Shown one piece after another: positions 9,434-18,954 of a stretch of DNA of 56,645 nucleotides. The notes below the pieces were generated by a model that was not told where the DNA came from, did no database searches, and saw nothing but the letters and a program-made list of their open reading frames with translations. The translations under genes and the position numbers were made by a program. The stretch comes from Magnetospira sp. (GTDB lineage Bacteria; Pseudomonadota; Alphaproteobacteria; Rhodospirillales; Magnetospiraceae), in NCBI GenBank assembly GCA_028282245.1, contig JANQIL010000152.1, positions 1 through 56,645 of the forward strand, read 5' to 3'. Position 1 is the stretch's first letter. Each line of letters begins with the position of its first letter.

Positions 9434-11149
9434 TCAATCCAGGTTCCAGGCGCGGAGATCCTCTCTGACCTTCCCGGTGACCGGCGCCAGAATCTGGTCG
9501 GCCGTCCAGCCCTTCATCGCACGGATCAGCCGATCGGTGAGCAGATCGTAGTCCAGCGCGTTGTCGGCCAGCTTCTCGACGATCGCCTCGACGCGTCCCT
9601 TCAGGGCGCCATGCACCGCCTCGGGCGTCAGGCGCCCCTTCGGCCAGGGCAGTTCGTCGTCGTTCATCGCCGCGTCGCCGAGTCGCGGGATGATCGGCAG
9701 ATAGCCGCCGGGCACCGCGAATTGATGGCGCTGGAGATCGGACCAGCCCGCGAACAGGGGATTGGTCGCGTCGAGAACGAACTCGTCGCGCAGGAATTGC
9801 TGGCAATTGATCCGACCCAGGATGTAGTCGTGGCGCCGGAACGCCGGCTCGAAAAACCCGATGAAGGCGCCCAGCCCGGCCGTGGCGAGGGCCTGCTCCC
9901 CCTTCTTGCGATCGCGGCGTCGCGGCACCACCATGAACCGGCTGAAGGCGTCGGGGTGCGCCATCAGGGTCAGGTCGCCGGTCGAATAACGGCCCTGGTC
10001 GATCAGCGCGGACAGGGTGCTGCCGCCGAGGCCGATCAGATTGCCAAACCGCGATGGTCCCAGGGACGGCGGCTTGGGCAGTGGATCGACCAGCACCACG
10101 GCCCGGTTGGCTTTTTCCTTGTCGCGGAAATTGCGGCCGGTCAGGCCGGCCAGTTCGGTGCGCGCCAGCTCGATCGGCTCGTTGTTGAAGGTGCCGCCGT
10201 CGATGGCCAGGAAATGGTAGGTCTCGTCGATTTCAACCCCGTCCCAGACCGGTTCCAGCGGCGCGATCAACGGCGTCCCGGTATCCGATGGCAGGACCAT
10301 GGCGCGATAGTCGTAGTGGGCCAACGGGCGGTCGAGCCGGCGGGCCGGAAAGCCGATCGGGAAGGCGCCGCTGGCCCGCGCGTAGGAGCCGAGGGTGCCC
10401 CAGTGCACCGCCCCCGCGCGACCCTCGCGCTGCACGAGGAATTCATCCGGGCGCGGAGTGCCGGGCGGGAAGGACGCCCGGTTGGTGTGCGAGACGTCGC
10501 AGGCGAAGCGCGCGTAGTCGGCGTGGCTGATGTAGGTCTGGCTGTTGCCGTCGCCGAAATCGATCCGGTAGGGAACGCCGCGCAGGTTGGCCAGGGTGAC
10601 GATGACCCGAAACGGATTGTCCACGTAGGGGCGGCCCTCCCAGTCGGGATGCGGCAGCGGCCCACCCTGGAAGCGCTCCACGATGTACTTGGTCCCGTCG
10701 TCGATGGCGGCGCCGTTGAGCAGGGATTTCAGAACCTTGCCATCGTTGATGTCGCCGGTGTCCGCCATGCCCTTGATGTCGAGCATGTTCACCCAGATGT
10801 GATAGAATGGGTTGGTGGCGCGGGTCGCCTCGTCGGATGTCGGGCGCACCGGCGGGAAGCCGACCGACAGGGCGCGGGCAAGGATGGAGGCGCAGACGGC
10901 GCCGCCCGATGCCCCGGTCGCCACCTTGAGCTTCACGTCGTGCGGCGGCGCGTCCCGATCATTGGCCTTGGCCACGTACCAGGCGTCCAGGGCCTCGACC
11001 AGCATGTCCACGAAACCGGCCGTGTAGGCGCCGGCCGACACCGTGCCGCCCAGAACCAGGGCGATCTCGAAGGTCCCCTCCGGCGGGGCCTCGGGCACTC
11101 TGTCGATGACATGGCGAATCTCGTCCAACGTCGGTCGTGTCCTCGCCAT
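9434..11149 (-). CDS. Patatin-like phospholipase family protein
   Basis: A predicted lipid acyl hydrolase of 571 residues. The oxyanion-hole glycine-rich motif is GGTVSAGAYTAGF (about residues 34-46); the nucleophile elbow GASGG places the catalytic serine at residue 81; the dyad aspartate is in DGGTFNNEP (D317). The length and the long C-terminal half resemble the large bacterial patatin-related proteins (TIGR03607 / DUF3376 type) rather than small secreted ExoU-like ones. No signal peptide or membrane segment is seen, so it is probably cytosolic. It converges with the AadA-like gene across a 129-base A/T-rich gap without an obvious terminator, and diverges from rlmN. Confidence 0.88.
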   Translation of the reverse strand: MARTRPTLDEIRHVIDRVPEAPPEGTFEIALVLGGTVSAGAYTAGFVDMLVEALDAWYVAKANDRDAPPHDVKLKVATGASGGAVCASILARALSVGFPPVRPTSDEATRATNPFYHIWVNMLDIKGMADTGDINDGKVLKSLLNGAAIDDGTKYIVERFQGGPLPHPDWEGRPYVDNPFRVIVTLANLRGVPYRIDFGDGNSQTYISHADYARFACDVSHTNRASFPPGTPRPDEFLVQREGRAGAVHWGTLGSYARASGAFPIGFPARRLDRPLAHYDYRAMVLPSDTGTPLIAPLEPVWDGVEIDETYHFLAIDGGTFNNEPIELARTELAGLTGRNFRDKEKANRAVVLVDPLPKPPSLGPSRFGNLIGLGGSTLSALIDQGRYSTGDLTLMAHPDAFSRFMVVPRRRDRKKGEQALATAGLGAFIGFFEPAFRRHDYILGRINCQQFLRDEFVLDATNPLFAGWSDLQRHQFAVPGGYLPIIPRLGDAAMNDDELPWPKGRLTPEAVHGALKGRVEAIVEKLADNALDYDLLTDRLIRAMKGWTADQILAPVTGKVREDLRAWNLD

Positions 11150-11389
11150 CGCCTGGCCTCCCGATCCTCGATTGCCCGATCGAACGCGGCATCGAGTTTA
11201 TGCGAGAAACCCAAATGCGAAAACAACCAATCCAGTTTCCCCGGGCACCTTCGGATCGTCCGCGCCGATTCGAACGGGCGGCGAGGCGTTTTCCTTGACC
11301 GGGCCGGCGGAAAGGGTGCAGGGAAACGGCTTGGTTCCCGAACACGCGCCGTTCCGCCCCAAGGCCTCGGCGCCCGCGAAGGACGCTCC

Positions 11390-12517
11390 ATGACCGACAC
11401 CCGCGCCGATCTGGTGGGACTGACCCGCGACGACCTGGCCCGCGAGATGGAGGAACTCGGCGAGAAGCCGTTCCGCGCCAGACAGCTTTGGCACTGGATC
11501 TACCATCGCGGGGCGACCGACTTCGCGGCGATGACCACCCTCGCCCGGCCGTTGCGCGAGCGGCTGGCCGAGCGTTACCGGATCGGCCGGCCGGCCCTGT
11601 CCCGCGAGCAGCGATCCGCCGACGGCACCGCGAAATGGCTGTTCCGGTTCGCCGACGGCCAGGAGGCGGAAACCGTGCATATCCCGGAGGAGGACCGGGG
11701 CGCCGTCTGCCTCTCGACCCAGGTCGGCTGCACCCTGACCTGCCGCTTCTGCCACACCGGGACGCAGCTTCTGGTCCGCGACCTGACGGCCGGCGAGATC
11801 GTTGGCCAGTTCATGGCGGCGCGGGACGCCTTCGGCGAGTGGCCGACCCCGAGCGACGGCACCCGCCGGCTGTCCAACATCGTGGTCATGGGCATGGGCG
11901 AGCCGCTGTTCAACTACGCGGCGACGCGCGATGCCCTGCGAATCGCCATGGACAACGAGGGACTCGCCATCTCGCGCCGCCGCATCACCCTGTCGACGGC
12001 CGGCGTGGTGCCGATGATCCGGCGGTTCGGTCTGGAGGTGAACACCGATCTGGCGATCAGTCTGCACGCGGTCACCGACGACCTGCGCGACGAACTGATG
12101 CCGATCAATCGAAAGTATCCGCTGGCCGACCTTCTGGCCGCCTGCCGCGATTATCCGCGCGCCAGCAATGCCCGCCGAATCACCTTCGAATATCTGCTTC
12201 TCAAGGGGATCAACGATTCTCCGGCCGACGCCCGGGAACTGGCCCGCCGCCTGAAGGACATTCCGGCCAAGGTCAATCTGTTGCCGTTCAACGCCTGGCC
12301 GGGATGCGGCTATGTCCCGTCGCCGCCGCCGGTCATGAAACGGTTTTCGGAAGCGTTGAACGACCTTGGCCTGTCGGCGCCGGTCCGGGTACCGCGCGGC
12401 CGCGATATCATGGCCGCCTGTGGACAATTGAAATCGGACAGCCGGAGAGAACCCAAGAGCCGCCACAAGGCGCGCCTGGCGGCGGGAATTGTGGACGATT
12501 GCCATGGTGCTTGTTAG
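11390..12517 (+). CDS. rlmN: Dual-specificity 23S rRNA/tRNA adenine-C2 methyltransferase (radical SAM)
   Basis: RlmN methylates C2 of A2503 in 23S rRNA and of A37 in some tRNAs. The 375-residue protein has an N-terminal accessory domain (FRARQLWHWIYHRG) and the radical-SAM cluster motif GCTLTCRFCHTG with cysteines at 114, 118 and 121. The GMGEPLFNY motif and the C-terminal cysteine in RDIMAACGQL (the methyl-carrying/resolving cysteine region) are also present. A GAAGGA ribosome-binding site precedes the ATG at 11390. The reading frame stays open for more than 600 codons upstream, but that part is antisense to the patatin gene and is not taken as coding. Confidence 0.96.
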   Translation: MTDTRADLVGLTRDDLAREMEELGEKPFRARQLWHWIYHRGATDFAAMTTLARPLRERLAERYRIGRPALSREQRSADGTAKWLFRFADGQEAETVHIPEEDRGAVCLSTQVGCTLTCRFCHTGTQLLVRDLTAGEIVGQFMAARDAFGEWPTPSDGTRRLSNIVVMGMGEPLFNYAATRDALRIAMDNEGLAISRRRITLSTAGVVPMIRRFGLEVNTDLAISLHAVTDDLRDELMPINRKYPLADLLAACRDYPRASNARRITFEYLLLKGINDSPADARELARRLKDIPAKVNLLPFNAWPGCGYVPSPPPVMKRFSEALNDLGLSAPVRVPRGRDIMAACGQLKSDSRREPKSRHKARLAAGIVDDCHGAC

Positions 12518-12571
12518 AATATTAGGGTTTTGTGTCTGACGTTTCAATAACCATACCGGGAGTACTGTTTT

Positions 12572-13213
12572 ATGGCCCGGCCTCGGGAGTTTGATCAGAA
12601 CGACGTTCTTGACAAGGTTGTCGAGGTCTTCTGGGCGCGGGGATTCGAGGCGACGTCGATTCAGGACCTCGAACGGGCCACCGGCCTCAAGCGGGGCAGC
12701 CTGTACAACGCGTTCGGCGACAAGGCGACGCTGTTCCGCGAGGCGCTGGGCCATTATCAGCAGAGCTCGGTGGTCCGCCGATGGCTGGCCACGGCGCCGG
12801 AGATGACGGCCCGCCAGGCCATCGACGGCCTGCTCGACAAGCTGGTCGAGGCTGGCGCCGCATCATCCAACGGATGCCTGATCACCAACACGGTGACCGA
12901 GCTGACCAACCGCGACCCGGACGCCGCCGAAATCGTCGCCGAGGCGTTGCGGCAGTTGGAGCTCGCCCTCGCCAGCATTCTGACCCGGGCCCGTCGGGAG
13001 GGCGATCTGGAGTCCGACGCCGACCCCACCGCCCTGGCCCGGTTCCTGGTCGCCGTCGTCCAGGGCCTGCGCGTGCTGTCGAAGGTTCAGGACAACCGGA
13101 CGGCGCTGCAACAGGTCGCCGATACCGCCAAGACCGCCATATGGAATCATCCCGACACTCCGAAACCGCCGCGCGGCGGTTTCCTGGACAGCCTGTTCGG
13201 GCGTCCCAACTGA
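12572..13213 (+). CDS. TetR/AcrR family transcriptional regulator
   Basis: This 213-residue protein has an N-terminal TetR helix-turn-helix: the frame FDQNDVLDKVVEVFWARGFEATSIQDLERATGLKRGSLYNAFGDKATLFREAL covers about residues 7-60, with the recognition helix at GLKRGSLYNAFG. The C-terminal part is a helical ligand domain of the TetR_C type, including ASSNGCLITNTVTEL. A GGGAG motif precedes the ATG. It lies 54 bases after rlmN in the same direction; its target is unknown. The gap of about 450 bases on its right side is a possible location for its own or another target operator. Confidence 0.93.
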   Translation: MARPREFDQNDVLDKVVEVFWARGFEATSIQDLERATGLKRGSLYNAFGDKATLFREALGHYQQSSVVRRWLATAPEMTARQAIDGLLDKLVEAGAASSNGCLITNTVTELTNRDPDAAEIVAEALRQLELALASILTRARREGDLESDADPTALARFLVAVVQGLRVLSKVQDNRTALQQVADTAKTAIWNHPDTPKPPRGGFLDSLFGRPN

Positions 13214-13669
13214 CCGGCGCGCGGGCCTCGCGGGGCCGCGACATGCCGACCGACCGACACCTGTCGTGGCCCATTCAAGCCGATACCGCCCGACCGCCCG
13301 AGATTCAATCTTTCCTAGAGTTTTCGAAACTCTATCCAGCAAAACTCGGACACACCCGGGCGATCAAAACCAAATATAACTTCCGAAACACCGATTGCCG
13401 CATAACGGCAAGTCCGCCGATCGGAAAAACAATACCATGCCCATTGAACTCCGAGACTGGACAATCAGGGGCCCTTTAAAAAACTCAACGATTGAAACGA
13501 GAACGAATCCCATCCATGCATACGGGGAAATTTCACTTTTTTTAATATACCAATAATTTCCGGTGCGACGAGGTTTCATTTGCATGTTGGCCGCCCGTAA
13601 CATAAACTACGCATGGTCTTGACTATTTCGTGTCCAATGGTTTGCAATGCATTTTGACAGGAGATCCCC
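13214..13669. other. Non-coding region upstream of the periplasmic Cache-like gene
   Basis: About 455 bases with no supported gene; the composition falls from G+C-rich to distinctly A/T-rich towards the right. A perfect eight-base-pair inverted repeat (TAGAGTTT, loop TCG, AAACTCTA) lies at 13316-13334; it has no T-run and could be an operator or an RNA hairpin. An open frame on the minus strand (13364-13603) has no convincing protein features and is rejected. The right end holds the candidate promoter for the next gene. Confidence 0.55.
13619..13648 (+). promoter_or_regulatory. Candidate sigma-70-type promoter for the Cache-like gene
   Basis: TTGACT (-35, five of six consensus bases) at 13619 is followed after 18 bases by TGCAAT (-10, four of six). 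The predicted start would give a short leader containing the strong ribosome-binding site AGGAG before the ATG at 13670. Confidence 0.35.
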
Positions 13670-14248
13670 ATGAAACTCATGGCCGCCCTCGTCGCGCTGA
13701 GCGCCGCCGCATTCGCCGCCGCCCCGGCCCCGGCCAACGAATTCAAGCCACAGATCGAGGCCTTCTTCGCCGAGAACATCAAGGGATGGCTTTCCGACCC
13801 GGCGGTGATCGATGCCATCAAGGCGCAAAACGCGGCGCACGTATCGCTGAGCGGCGCCGACATTGAATCGCTCGACCAGACGTGGCGCGCCGAGGCCAAG
13901 GCCGGTGGCGGCGGCCTCGTGGACAAGGTGCTCTCGAATCCCCTGTCCGGGTACCTCAAGGAGCGGAAGCAGGCCCACGACGACGCGATCACGGAAATCT
14001 TCGTCATGGACAACAAGGGCCTCAACGTCGGCCAGTCGGACATTACCTCCGATTACATGCAGGGAGACGAGGGCAAGTTCCTGAATACGTTCGGCTCCGG
14101 CAAGGATACCCTGTTCATCGACGACGTGGAATTCGACGAAAGCACCCAGAGCTTTCAGTCCCAGGTCAGCTCGACCATCATCGATCCCGCCACGGGGCAA
14201 CTGATCGGCGCGATCACCGTCGGCCTGAACGTCGAGCAACTGCTTTGA
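13670..14248 (+). CDS. Periplasmic single Cache/PDC-like sensor-domain protein
   Basis: The 192-residue protein has a clear Sec signal peptide (MKLMAALVALSAAAFAAAPAPA, cleavage near residue 22) and no later membrane segment, so it should be exported. The mature part has helix-rich residues 23-95. A PDC/Cache-like core follows: EIFVMDNKGLNVGQSDITSDYMQGDEGKF, then DVEFDESTQSFQSQVSSTIIDPATGQLIGAITVGLNVEQL. The phrase VMDNKGLNVGQS...TSDYMQGDE is characteristic of Cache folds normally found inside chemoreceptors and kinases. Here the domain stands alone. It lies 98 bases before a chemoreceptor gene in the same direction, which suggests it binds a ligand and presents it to that receptor. The ligand is unknown. 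Confidence 0.85.
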   Translation: MKLMAALVALSAAAFAAAPAPANEFKPQIEAFFAENIKGWLSDPAVIDAIKAQNAAHVSLSGADIESLDQTWRAEAKAGGGGLVDKVLSNPLSGYLKERKQAHDDAITEIFVMDNKGLNVGQSDITSDYMQGDEGKFLNTFGSGKDTLFIDDVEFDESTQSFQSQVSSTIIDPATGQLIGAITVGLNVEQLL

Positions 14249-14267
14249 TCCTTGGCCCCTGCGCTCG

Positions 14268-14312
14268 CCGGATGTCCTGAGACCTGATTCGCGGGTTTCT
14301 GGAGACATCCGG
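14268..14312 (+). repeat. Imperfect hairpin between the Cache-like gene and the chemoreceptor
   Basis: CCGGATGTC (14268-14276) pairs with GACATCCGG (14304-14312). An inner helix GAGACC / GGTTTC can form across a two-base internal loop. No T-run follows, so this is either a weak attenuating terminator or an mRNA-stabilising structure that could set the ratio of the two products. Confidence 0.45.
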
Positions 14313-14346
14313 TCCTTTCGCGTGATTGGACAAGGACACGCCGCAC

Positions 14347-16440
14347 ATGTCGATCAGGATCAAGCTGCTTCTGGGCTTTGCCCTGATGATTGTAATGGTT
14401 GCCGCGGTCGCTATTGTGTCCTGGACCGGCACCCTGAAGGTCGAAGGATCCGATGCCGTGGTCGGCGGCATGAGCCGGCTGCACCAGGGGCTCATGGAAG
14501 CGGAAATGCAGCGGGAACGCTTCCGCGTGAAGCCCACCCGCGATAGCGCCGACCGGGTCGTGGACGACATCGAGGCGCTCCAGGGCGGCCTGCAAAAAGC
14601 CTTGGACGACCCTGTCATGGCCGGGATGCGGGACCGCCTCGCGAGGATCGTCGACGAGGTCACGCGGTTCCGGGCCGCTTTTGGCCTTTACGCGAATCAG
14701 GTGCACGAAATTCGGGATCTGTCGGAACGGAACGCTGCCACCACGCGTGATTTCCATGCCATCGTGGCGGATCTCTCGGCGCGCAGCCAGACCAGGACGG
14801 CAAACCTCGAGCGACTGATTTCCACCGTCGACGCCTCGTTGGCCGCCGCGGGCGAAACCGGCCGATCGGACAAGATCGTCCCATTGGTCATGGCCGCGGA
14901 ACGGCTGCGCAAAAAAGTTGCCTTGGGACGCGAGGCCCAGGCCCTGACCCATGACCTGGAGAAAAGCATACTCGGTATCGAAAACGCGCAGATGGGCTAT
15001 CAAATCGACGGCTCCCCCGAAAGCGAAGGAAAAATCACGGCATTCGCCAAAAAAGTTTACGTGTCCGCGCTCAAGCTCAAGAAAATCGATCCCAAGGGCA
15101 GTGGTGAAAAAGTCAAGAAGCTGATGAAAATGGTCAGCGCCATTCGCAAGAACTTCGCCCGGATGCAGTCCCTGCAAGAAGAACGTGCCGTCGCGTATCG
15201 AGAGATGGTGAAAACGGCGACGACCGTGAAAACCGAAATCGCCAACGGCGTCGCCTACGCGGAGGCGGGGAAGCAAGACTCGATCCGGTTTGGGTCCAGG
15301 TTGCTGATTGCCGGAGTCGTGGCGGCCCTCATGGCGGGGCTGATCATCACCTGGACAATGTCGCGGACAATCGTCGGACCCGTCACTCAAGTGATCGAGA
15401 ACATGGAGAGACTGCGTCAGGGCAATTACGACGTCGAGGTGGGCGCGGCAAGCCGGCACGATGAATTCGGGCTCATGCTGCGGTCGGTCGAGATGTTTCG
15501 GCAGAAGGGCCGGGAGAACGAGCGCCTGCATCGCCAGCAGGAAGAACTGGAAGCGCGGCACGAGAAGGACCGCAAGGTGGCGATGCGCCAGATGGCCGAA
15601 AAATTCGAATCCACCGTCGGCAAGGTCATGGAGACGGTCACCTCGGCCACCAACGAACTGCGGACCTCGTCGAGCCAGATGACCGCGACGGCGACCGAAA
15701 CGATTTCACAAACGACGACCGTCGCCGACGCCTCGGAAAAAGCCTCGACGAATGTCCAGACCGTGGCCTCGACCACGGAGCGGTTGACGACCTCGATCGA
15801 CGAAATCGCCCGACAGGTGGCCCACTCCTCCGACGTGGCCACGAAGGCGACCCAGGAAGCCGGACACACCACGCGGTCGGTGCGGGCGCTTTCGGAGAAC
15901 GTTGGAAAAATCGGTGAAATCATCAATCTGATTAACGACATCGCCGAGCAGACCAACTTGCTGGCCTTGAACGCCACCATCGAGGCGGCGCGGGCCGGTG
16001 ACGCCGGGAAGGGCTTCGCGGTGGTCGCCTCGGAGGTCAAGAACCTGGCCAACCAGACCGCCAAGGCGACGGACGAGATCGCCGCCCAGATCGCCGCCGT
16101 CCAGGATGGAACCGAGGGCGCCGTCACGGCGATCAATTCGATCTCCGGAATCATCGAGGAAATGAGCGAAATCTCGTCCTCGGTGGCTTCGGCCGTGCAG
16201 GAACAGACGACGGCGACCAACGAAATCGCCCATAACGTCGACGAGGCCGCCATGGGTGCCCGGGACGTCTCGACCAACATCGCCAGGGTCGAGGACGCGG
16301 CCAGGAAAGCCAGCGAGGCGGCAATGCGGATCCAGAACTCGACCGGAGATCTGTCCGACCAGACCGCATACCTGCGTGACGAGGTGTCCAGATTCCTCGA
16401 TCAGATTCGCTCGGACGGCACTGGTAGCGCCAACTCATAG
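14347..16440 (+). CDS. Methyl-accepting chemotaxis protein with long helical sensor domain
   Basis: A 697-residue transmembrane chemoreceptor. TM1 is at about residues 8-26 ([18 protein letters not shown]). A periplasmic region of about 290 residues with heptad-like helices (length compatible with an HBM-type helical bimodular sensor) runs to TM2 at about 316-338 ([18 protein letters not shown]). A HAMP linker follows ([24 protein letters not shown]). The cytoplasmic signalling hairpin has its tip at [34 protein letters not shown] (near residue 535), which would contact CheA and CheW. The ATG at 14347 is used; a TTG at 14326 would add seven residues ahead of TM1. No CheR/CheB-type pentapeptide tether is seen at the C-terminus (GTGSANS). 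Confidence 0.95.
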   Translation: MSIRIKLLLGFALMIVMVAAVAIVSWTGTLKVEGSDAVVGGMSRLHQGLMEAEMQRERFRVKPTRDSADRVVDDIEALQGGLQKALDDPVMAGMRDRLARIVDEVTRFRAAFGLYANQVHEIRDLSERNAATTRDFHAIVADLSARSQTRTANLERLISTVDASLAAAGETGRSDKIVPLVMAAERLRKKVALGREAQALTHDLEKSILGIENAQMGYQIDGSPESEGKITAFAKKVYVSALKLKKIDPKGSGEKVKKLMKMVSAIRKNFARMQSLQEERAVAYREMVKTATTVKTEIANGVAYAEAGKQDSIRFGSRLLIAGVVAALMAGLIITWTMSRTIVGPVTQVIENMERLRQGNYDVEVGAASRHDEFGLMLRSVEMFRQKGRENERLHRQQEELEARHEKDRKVAMRQMAEKFESTVGKVMETVTSATNELRTSSSQMTATATETISQTTTVADASEKASTNVQTVASTTERLTTSIDEIARQVAHSSDVATKATQEAGHTTRSVRALSENVGKIGEIINLINDIAEQTNLLALNATIEAARAGDAGKGFAVVASEVKNLANQTAKATDEIAAQIAAVQDGTEGAVTAINSISGIIEEMSEISSSVASAVQEQTTATNEIAHNVDEAAMGARDVSTNIARVEDAARKASEAAMRIQNSTGDLSDQTAYLRDEVSRFLDQIRSDGTGSANS

Positions 16441-16460
16441 CGGACCCCGAACATCGGGCC

Positions 16461-16478
16461 GCGTGTCGCCCGACACGC
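16461..16478. repeat. Short GC hairpin after the chemoreceptor gene
   Basis: GCGTGTCG and CGACACGC form an eight-base-pair inverted repeat separated by two bases, 20 bases after the chemoreceptor stop. There is no T-run, so a terminator function is uncertain. Confidence 0.4.
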
Positions 16479-16537
16479 CATGGACGGCCCCGATCCACCT
16501 TTCGGGGCTCCGCCCCGCGCCCGTCGTCTTGAACGGG

Positions 16538-16566
16538 TTCAGCCCGCCCAAAGTCTCCGCTATACT
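16538..16566 (+). promoter_or_regulatory. Candidate promoter for the ArnT-like gene, near-leaderless
   Basis: TTCAGC (16538-16543), a 17-base spacer, and TATACT (16561-16566). The ATG at 16576 is only nine bases after the -10 box, so a transcript from here would be leaderless or nearly so, which fits the absence of a ribosome-binding site. The same TTCAGC/17 arrangement occurs before gap. Confidence 0.5.
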
Positions 16567-16575
16567 CCGCGCCCG

Positions 16576-18210
16576 ATGACCGCCACCCAATGGACCCGTC
16601 CCGTGACCCTGGACCGTCTCGCCGCCGGATGGCGCCCCCATCTGCTGCTGACCCTGCTGGCGCTGGCCCTCTATCTGCCGACGCTCGGCGCCCTTCCGCC
16701 CATGGACCGCGACGAGACGCGGTTCGCGCAGGCCACCGCGCAGATGCTGGAAAGCGGAGATTACGTGCGCATCCGTTTCCAGGACACCGCGCGCAACAAG
16801 AAACCGGCCGGCATCCATTGGCTTCAGGCGGCCTCGGTCGATCTGCTGAGTTCCCCCGAGGCGCGGGCCATCTGGGCCTATCGCGTGCCGTCGGCGCTGG
16901 GAGCCTGGATCGCCGTTCTGCTGACCTTCGCCGTCGGGGCGCGGCTGTTCGACCGCCGAGCCGCGCTGCTCGGCGCCCTGTCCCTGGGCGGCTGCCTGAT
17001 GCTGTTCGTCGAGGCCCATCTGGCGAAGACCGACGCGGTTCTGCTGGCCTGCGTGCTGGCGGCGCAACTGGCCCTGGCGCGGCTCTACATGGCGGACCGG
17101 GACGGCACGCCGGCCGGGCGCGGCTGGGCGGCCCTGTTCTGGATCGCCCAGGGGCTGGCTTTTCTCGTCAAGGGTCCCATCGCCCTCATGGTGAGCGGCC
17201 TGACCGTCGCCGCCCTCGCGCTCGCCGACCGGCGGCTCGGCTGGCTGTCGGGGCTGCGGGTCCGCTGGGGCCTGCCGCTGATGCTGCTGATCGTGCTGCC
17301 CTGGTTCGTGCTGGCCGGGCAGGCCTTCGTCGCCGACGCGGTGGGCAAGGACCTGCTGCCCAAGCTGATGGCCGGCCAGGAAAGCCACGGCGCGCCGCCA
17401 GGCTATTACCTGCTGCTGATGACCGTGTTCCTGTTTCCGGCCTCGCTGTTCGCCTGGCCGGCGTTGGCGACCGCCTGGAAAGGCTGGCGCGACCCCGGCA
17501 CGCGGTTCGTCCTGGCCTGGCTGGTGCCGGCCTGGATCGTTTTCGAACTCGTCCCCACCAAGCTGCCGCACTATGTGCTGCCGCTTTATCCGGCCCTGGC
17601 CCTGCTGACCGCGCGGGCGGTGCTGAGCGATGGCTTGCCGAGATGGGCGACGCGCGCGGGGATCGTGTTGTGGTCTGCCGTGCCGCTGGCCCTGGGTGGC
17701 GCGGCGCTGGCGTTGCCGTTCGTTTACGGCGATGGATTCGATCCGCTGTCGGTGATCCCCTTCGGCCTCGCGATGGCCACCCTGTGGCTGGCCGGTCGCC
17801 CGGCGTGGCGGGGCGCGACGCTGCCCGGCCTGCGCAACGCGCTGCTCGGCGGGGCGGTGCTTACGTCCGCCGTGGTCGCCCTGACCCTGCCGCGTCTGGA
17901 CGCCCTCGACGCCGCCCCGGCGGTGACCGCCCGGCTGCCGCACGGCCACGCCCCCCTCGCCGCCGCCGGCTACCCCGAGCCGAGTCTGGTGTTCCTGGCC
18001 GGCACGCGGACCCGGCTCGTCGACGGCGCGGCGGCGGCGGCGCATCTGGAGGCCGGCGCCGGCCCGGCCCTGGTCAACGACCGCGAGCGGGCGGCCTTCG
18101 ACGCCGCGCTGACCGCCCCCCGGGCTCCGGCGTTCGAGAAACGGATCTTCAACTACTCGCGCGGGCGCTGGGAGACCCTGGCCCTGTTCGCGACCGACGG
18201 AGGGCGCTGA
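16576..18210 (+). CDS. ArnT/GT39-family polyprenyl-phosphate-sugar glycosyltransferase
   Basis: A 544-residue integral membrane protein with about 10-12 hydrophobic segments. The first periplasmic loop carries the family signature [48 protein letters not shown]: an acidic DRDE pair and the KKP-IHW block typical of ArnT/Pmt-type enzymes. A second conserved block is [19 protein letters not shown]. Relatives transfer aminoarabinose or other sugars from undecaprenyl phosphate to lipid A or other periplasmic acceptors; the donor and acceptor here are not predictable. A PAP2 phosphatase follows after three bases, suggesting joint work on polyprenyl-phosphate or lipid A substrates. Confidence 0.88.
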   Translation: MTATQWTRPVTLDRLAAGWRPHLLLTLLALALYLPTLGALPPMDRDETRFAQATAQMLESGDYVRIRFQDTARNKKPAGIHWLQAASVDLLSSPEARAIWAYRVPSALGAWIAVLLTFAVGARLFDRRAALLGALSLGGCLMLFVEAHLAKTDAVLLACVLAAQLALARLYMADRDGTPAGRGWAALFWIAQGLAFLVKGPIALMVSGLTVAALALADRRLGWLSGLRVRWGLPLMLLIVLPWFVLAGQAFVADAVGKDLLPKLMAGQESHGAPPGYYLLLMTVFLFPASLFAWPALATAWKGWRDPGTRFVLAWLVPAWIVFELVPTKLPHYVLPLYPALALLTARAVLSDGLPRWATRAGIVLWSAVPLALGGAALALPFVYGDGFDPLSVIPFGLAMATLWLAGRPAWRGATLPGLRNALLGGAVLTSAVVALTLPRLDALDAAPAVTARLPHGHAPLAAAGYPEPSLVFLAGTRTRLVDGAAAAAHLEAGAGPALVNDRERAAFDAALTAPRAPAFEKRIFNYSRGRWETLALFATDGGR

Positions 18211-18213
18211 GGC

Positions 18214-18954
18214 ATGGCGCGGCTCGATCCATCGGGCCTGCTCCGCGCGGCGCCGCTCCGCGTCTCGCTGGTCACCGCCCTGGCCCTGGCGGTCGTTTCC
18301 AATCTGCTGTGGGATCGCTCCCTGGCGCTCTATTTCAAGGTCCGGGACCATGCGCCGCTGGTCGACTTCTTCCGCGACATCACCGATCTGGGCAAGCCGG
18401 GCATGTGGTTCGTGGGGCTCGCCTTCGGGGGGCTCGTCGCCCGCGCGCTGACCCTGGTGCCGCCGTCCGCGACCTGGACCGACCGGCTGCGCAGGGTCCA
18501 GGACGCCGGCGTGTTCCTGTTCCTGTCGGTGGCCCTGTCGGGGGTGTTCGTGAACCTGCTCAAGCTGCTGACCGGCCGCCACCGGCCACGCGACCTGTTC
18601 GCCGACGGCACCGAGGGATTCAACTTTCTGGCCTTCGACCCGTACCTGAATTCGTTCCCGTCCGGGCACAGCCAAGCGATCTTCGCGCTGGCGGTGGGAC
18701 TGGTCCTCGTGCTGCCCCGGTTCGATCATCTGTGGATCGCGACGGCGGTGCTGATCGCCCTGTCGCGGGTGGCGACCAGCGTGCATTACCTCTCCGACGT
18801 GATCATCGGAGCCTGGATCGGAATCGTGGCACCGATCCTTCTCAAGCGCTATGTTTTCGACCGGCGCGGAATCGGCGTGACCTTCGGCCCCGAGGGTCCG
18901 CTTGTCCGTCTTTTCGCCCCCCCAAAGACCAAGCAACAGGAGCCCGACACATGA
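18214..18954 (+). CDS. PAP2-family membrane phosphatase
   Basis: This 246-residue protein has about six membrane segments and all three motifs of the PAP2 acid phosphatase superfamily: [11 protein letters not shown] (K-x6-RP), FPSGHSQA (PSGH) and [16 protein letters not shown] (SR-x5-H-x3-D). Relatives dephosphorylate undecaprenyl pyrophosphate, phosphatidylglycerol phosphate or lipid A (LpxE/LpxT group). It begins three bases after the ArnT-like gene and its stop overlaps the argG start (ATGA), so it is in the same transcription unit. Its pairing with a polyprenyl-sugar transferase argues for lipid-carrier recycling or lipid A modification. Confidence 0.92.
   Translation: MARLDPSGLLRAAPLRVSLVTALALAVVSNLLWDRSLALYFKVRDHAPLVDFFRDITDLGKPGMWFVGLAFGGLVARALTLVPPSATWTDRLRRVQDAGVFLFLSVALSGVFVNLLKLLTGRHRPRDLFADGTEGFNFLAFDPYLNSFPSGHSQAIFALAVGLVLVLPRFDHLWIATAVLIALSRVATSVHYLSDVIIGAWIGIVAPILLKRYVFDRRGIGVTFGPEGPLVRLFAPPKTKQQEPDT

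Noticed and set aside
9401-11389. Long in-frame extension upstream of rlmN on the plus strand (more than 600 codons)
   Set aside because: It is antisense to the patatin gene; long open antisense frames are expected at this G+C content, and RlmN starts normally at 11390.
13364-13603. Minus-strand open frame of 79 codons in the A/T-rich gap
   Set aside because: No ribosome-binding site, no recognisable motif, and A/T-rich non-coding composition.
16435-18936. 833-codon minus-strand frame opposite the ArnT-like and PAP2 genes
   Set aside because: Low-complexity Gln/Arg/Gly/His composition typical of an antisense shadow; the plus strand has complete families.
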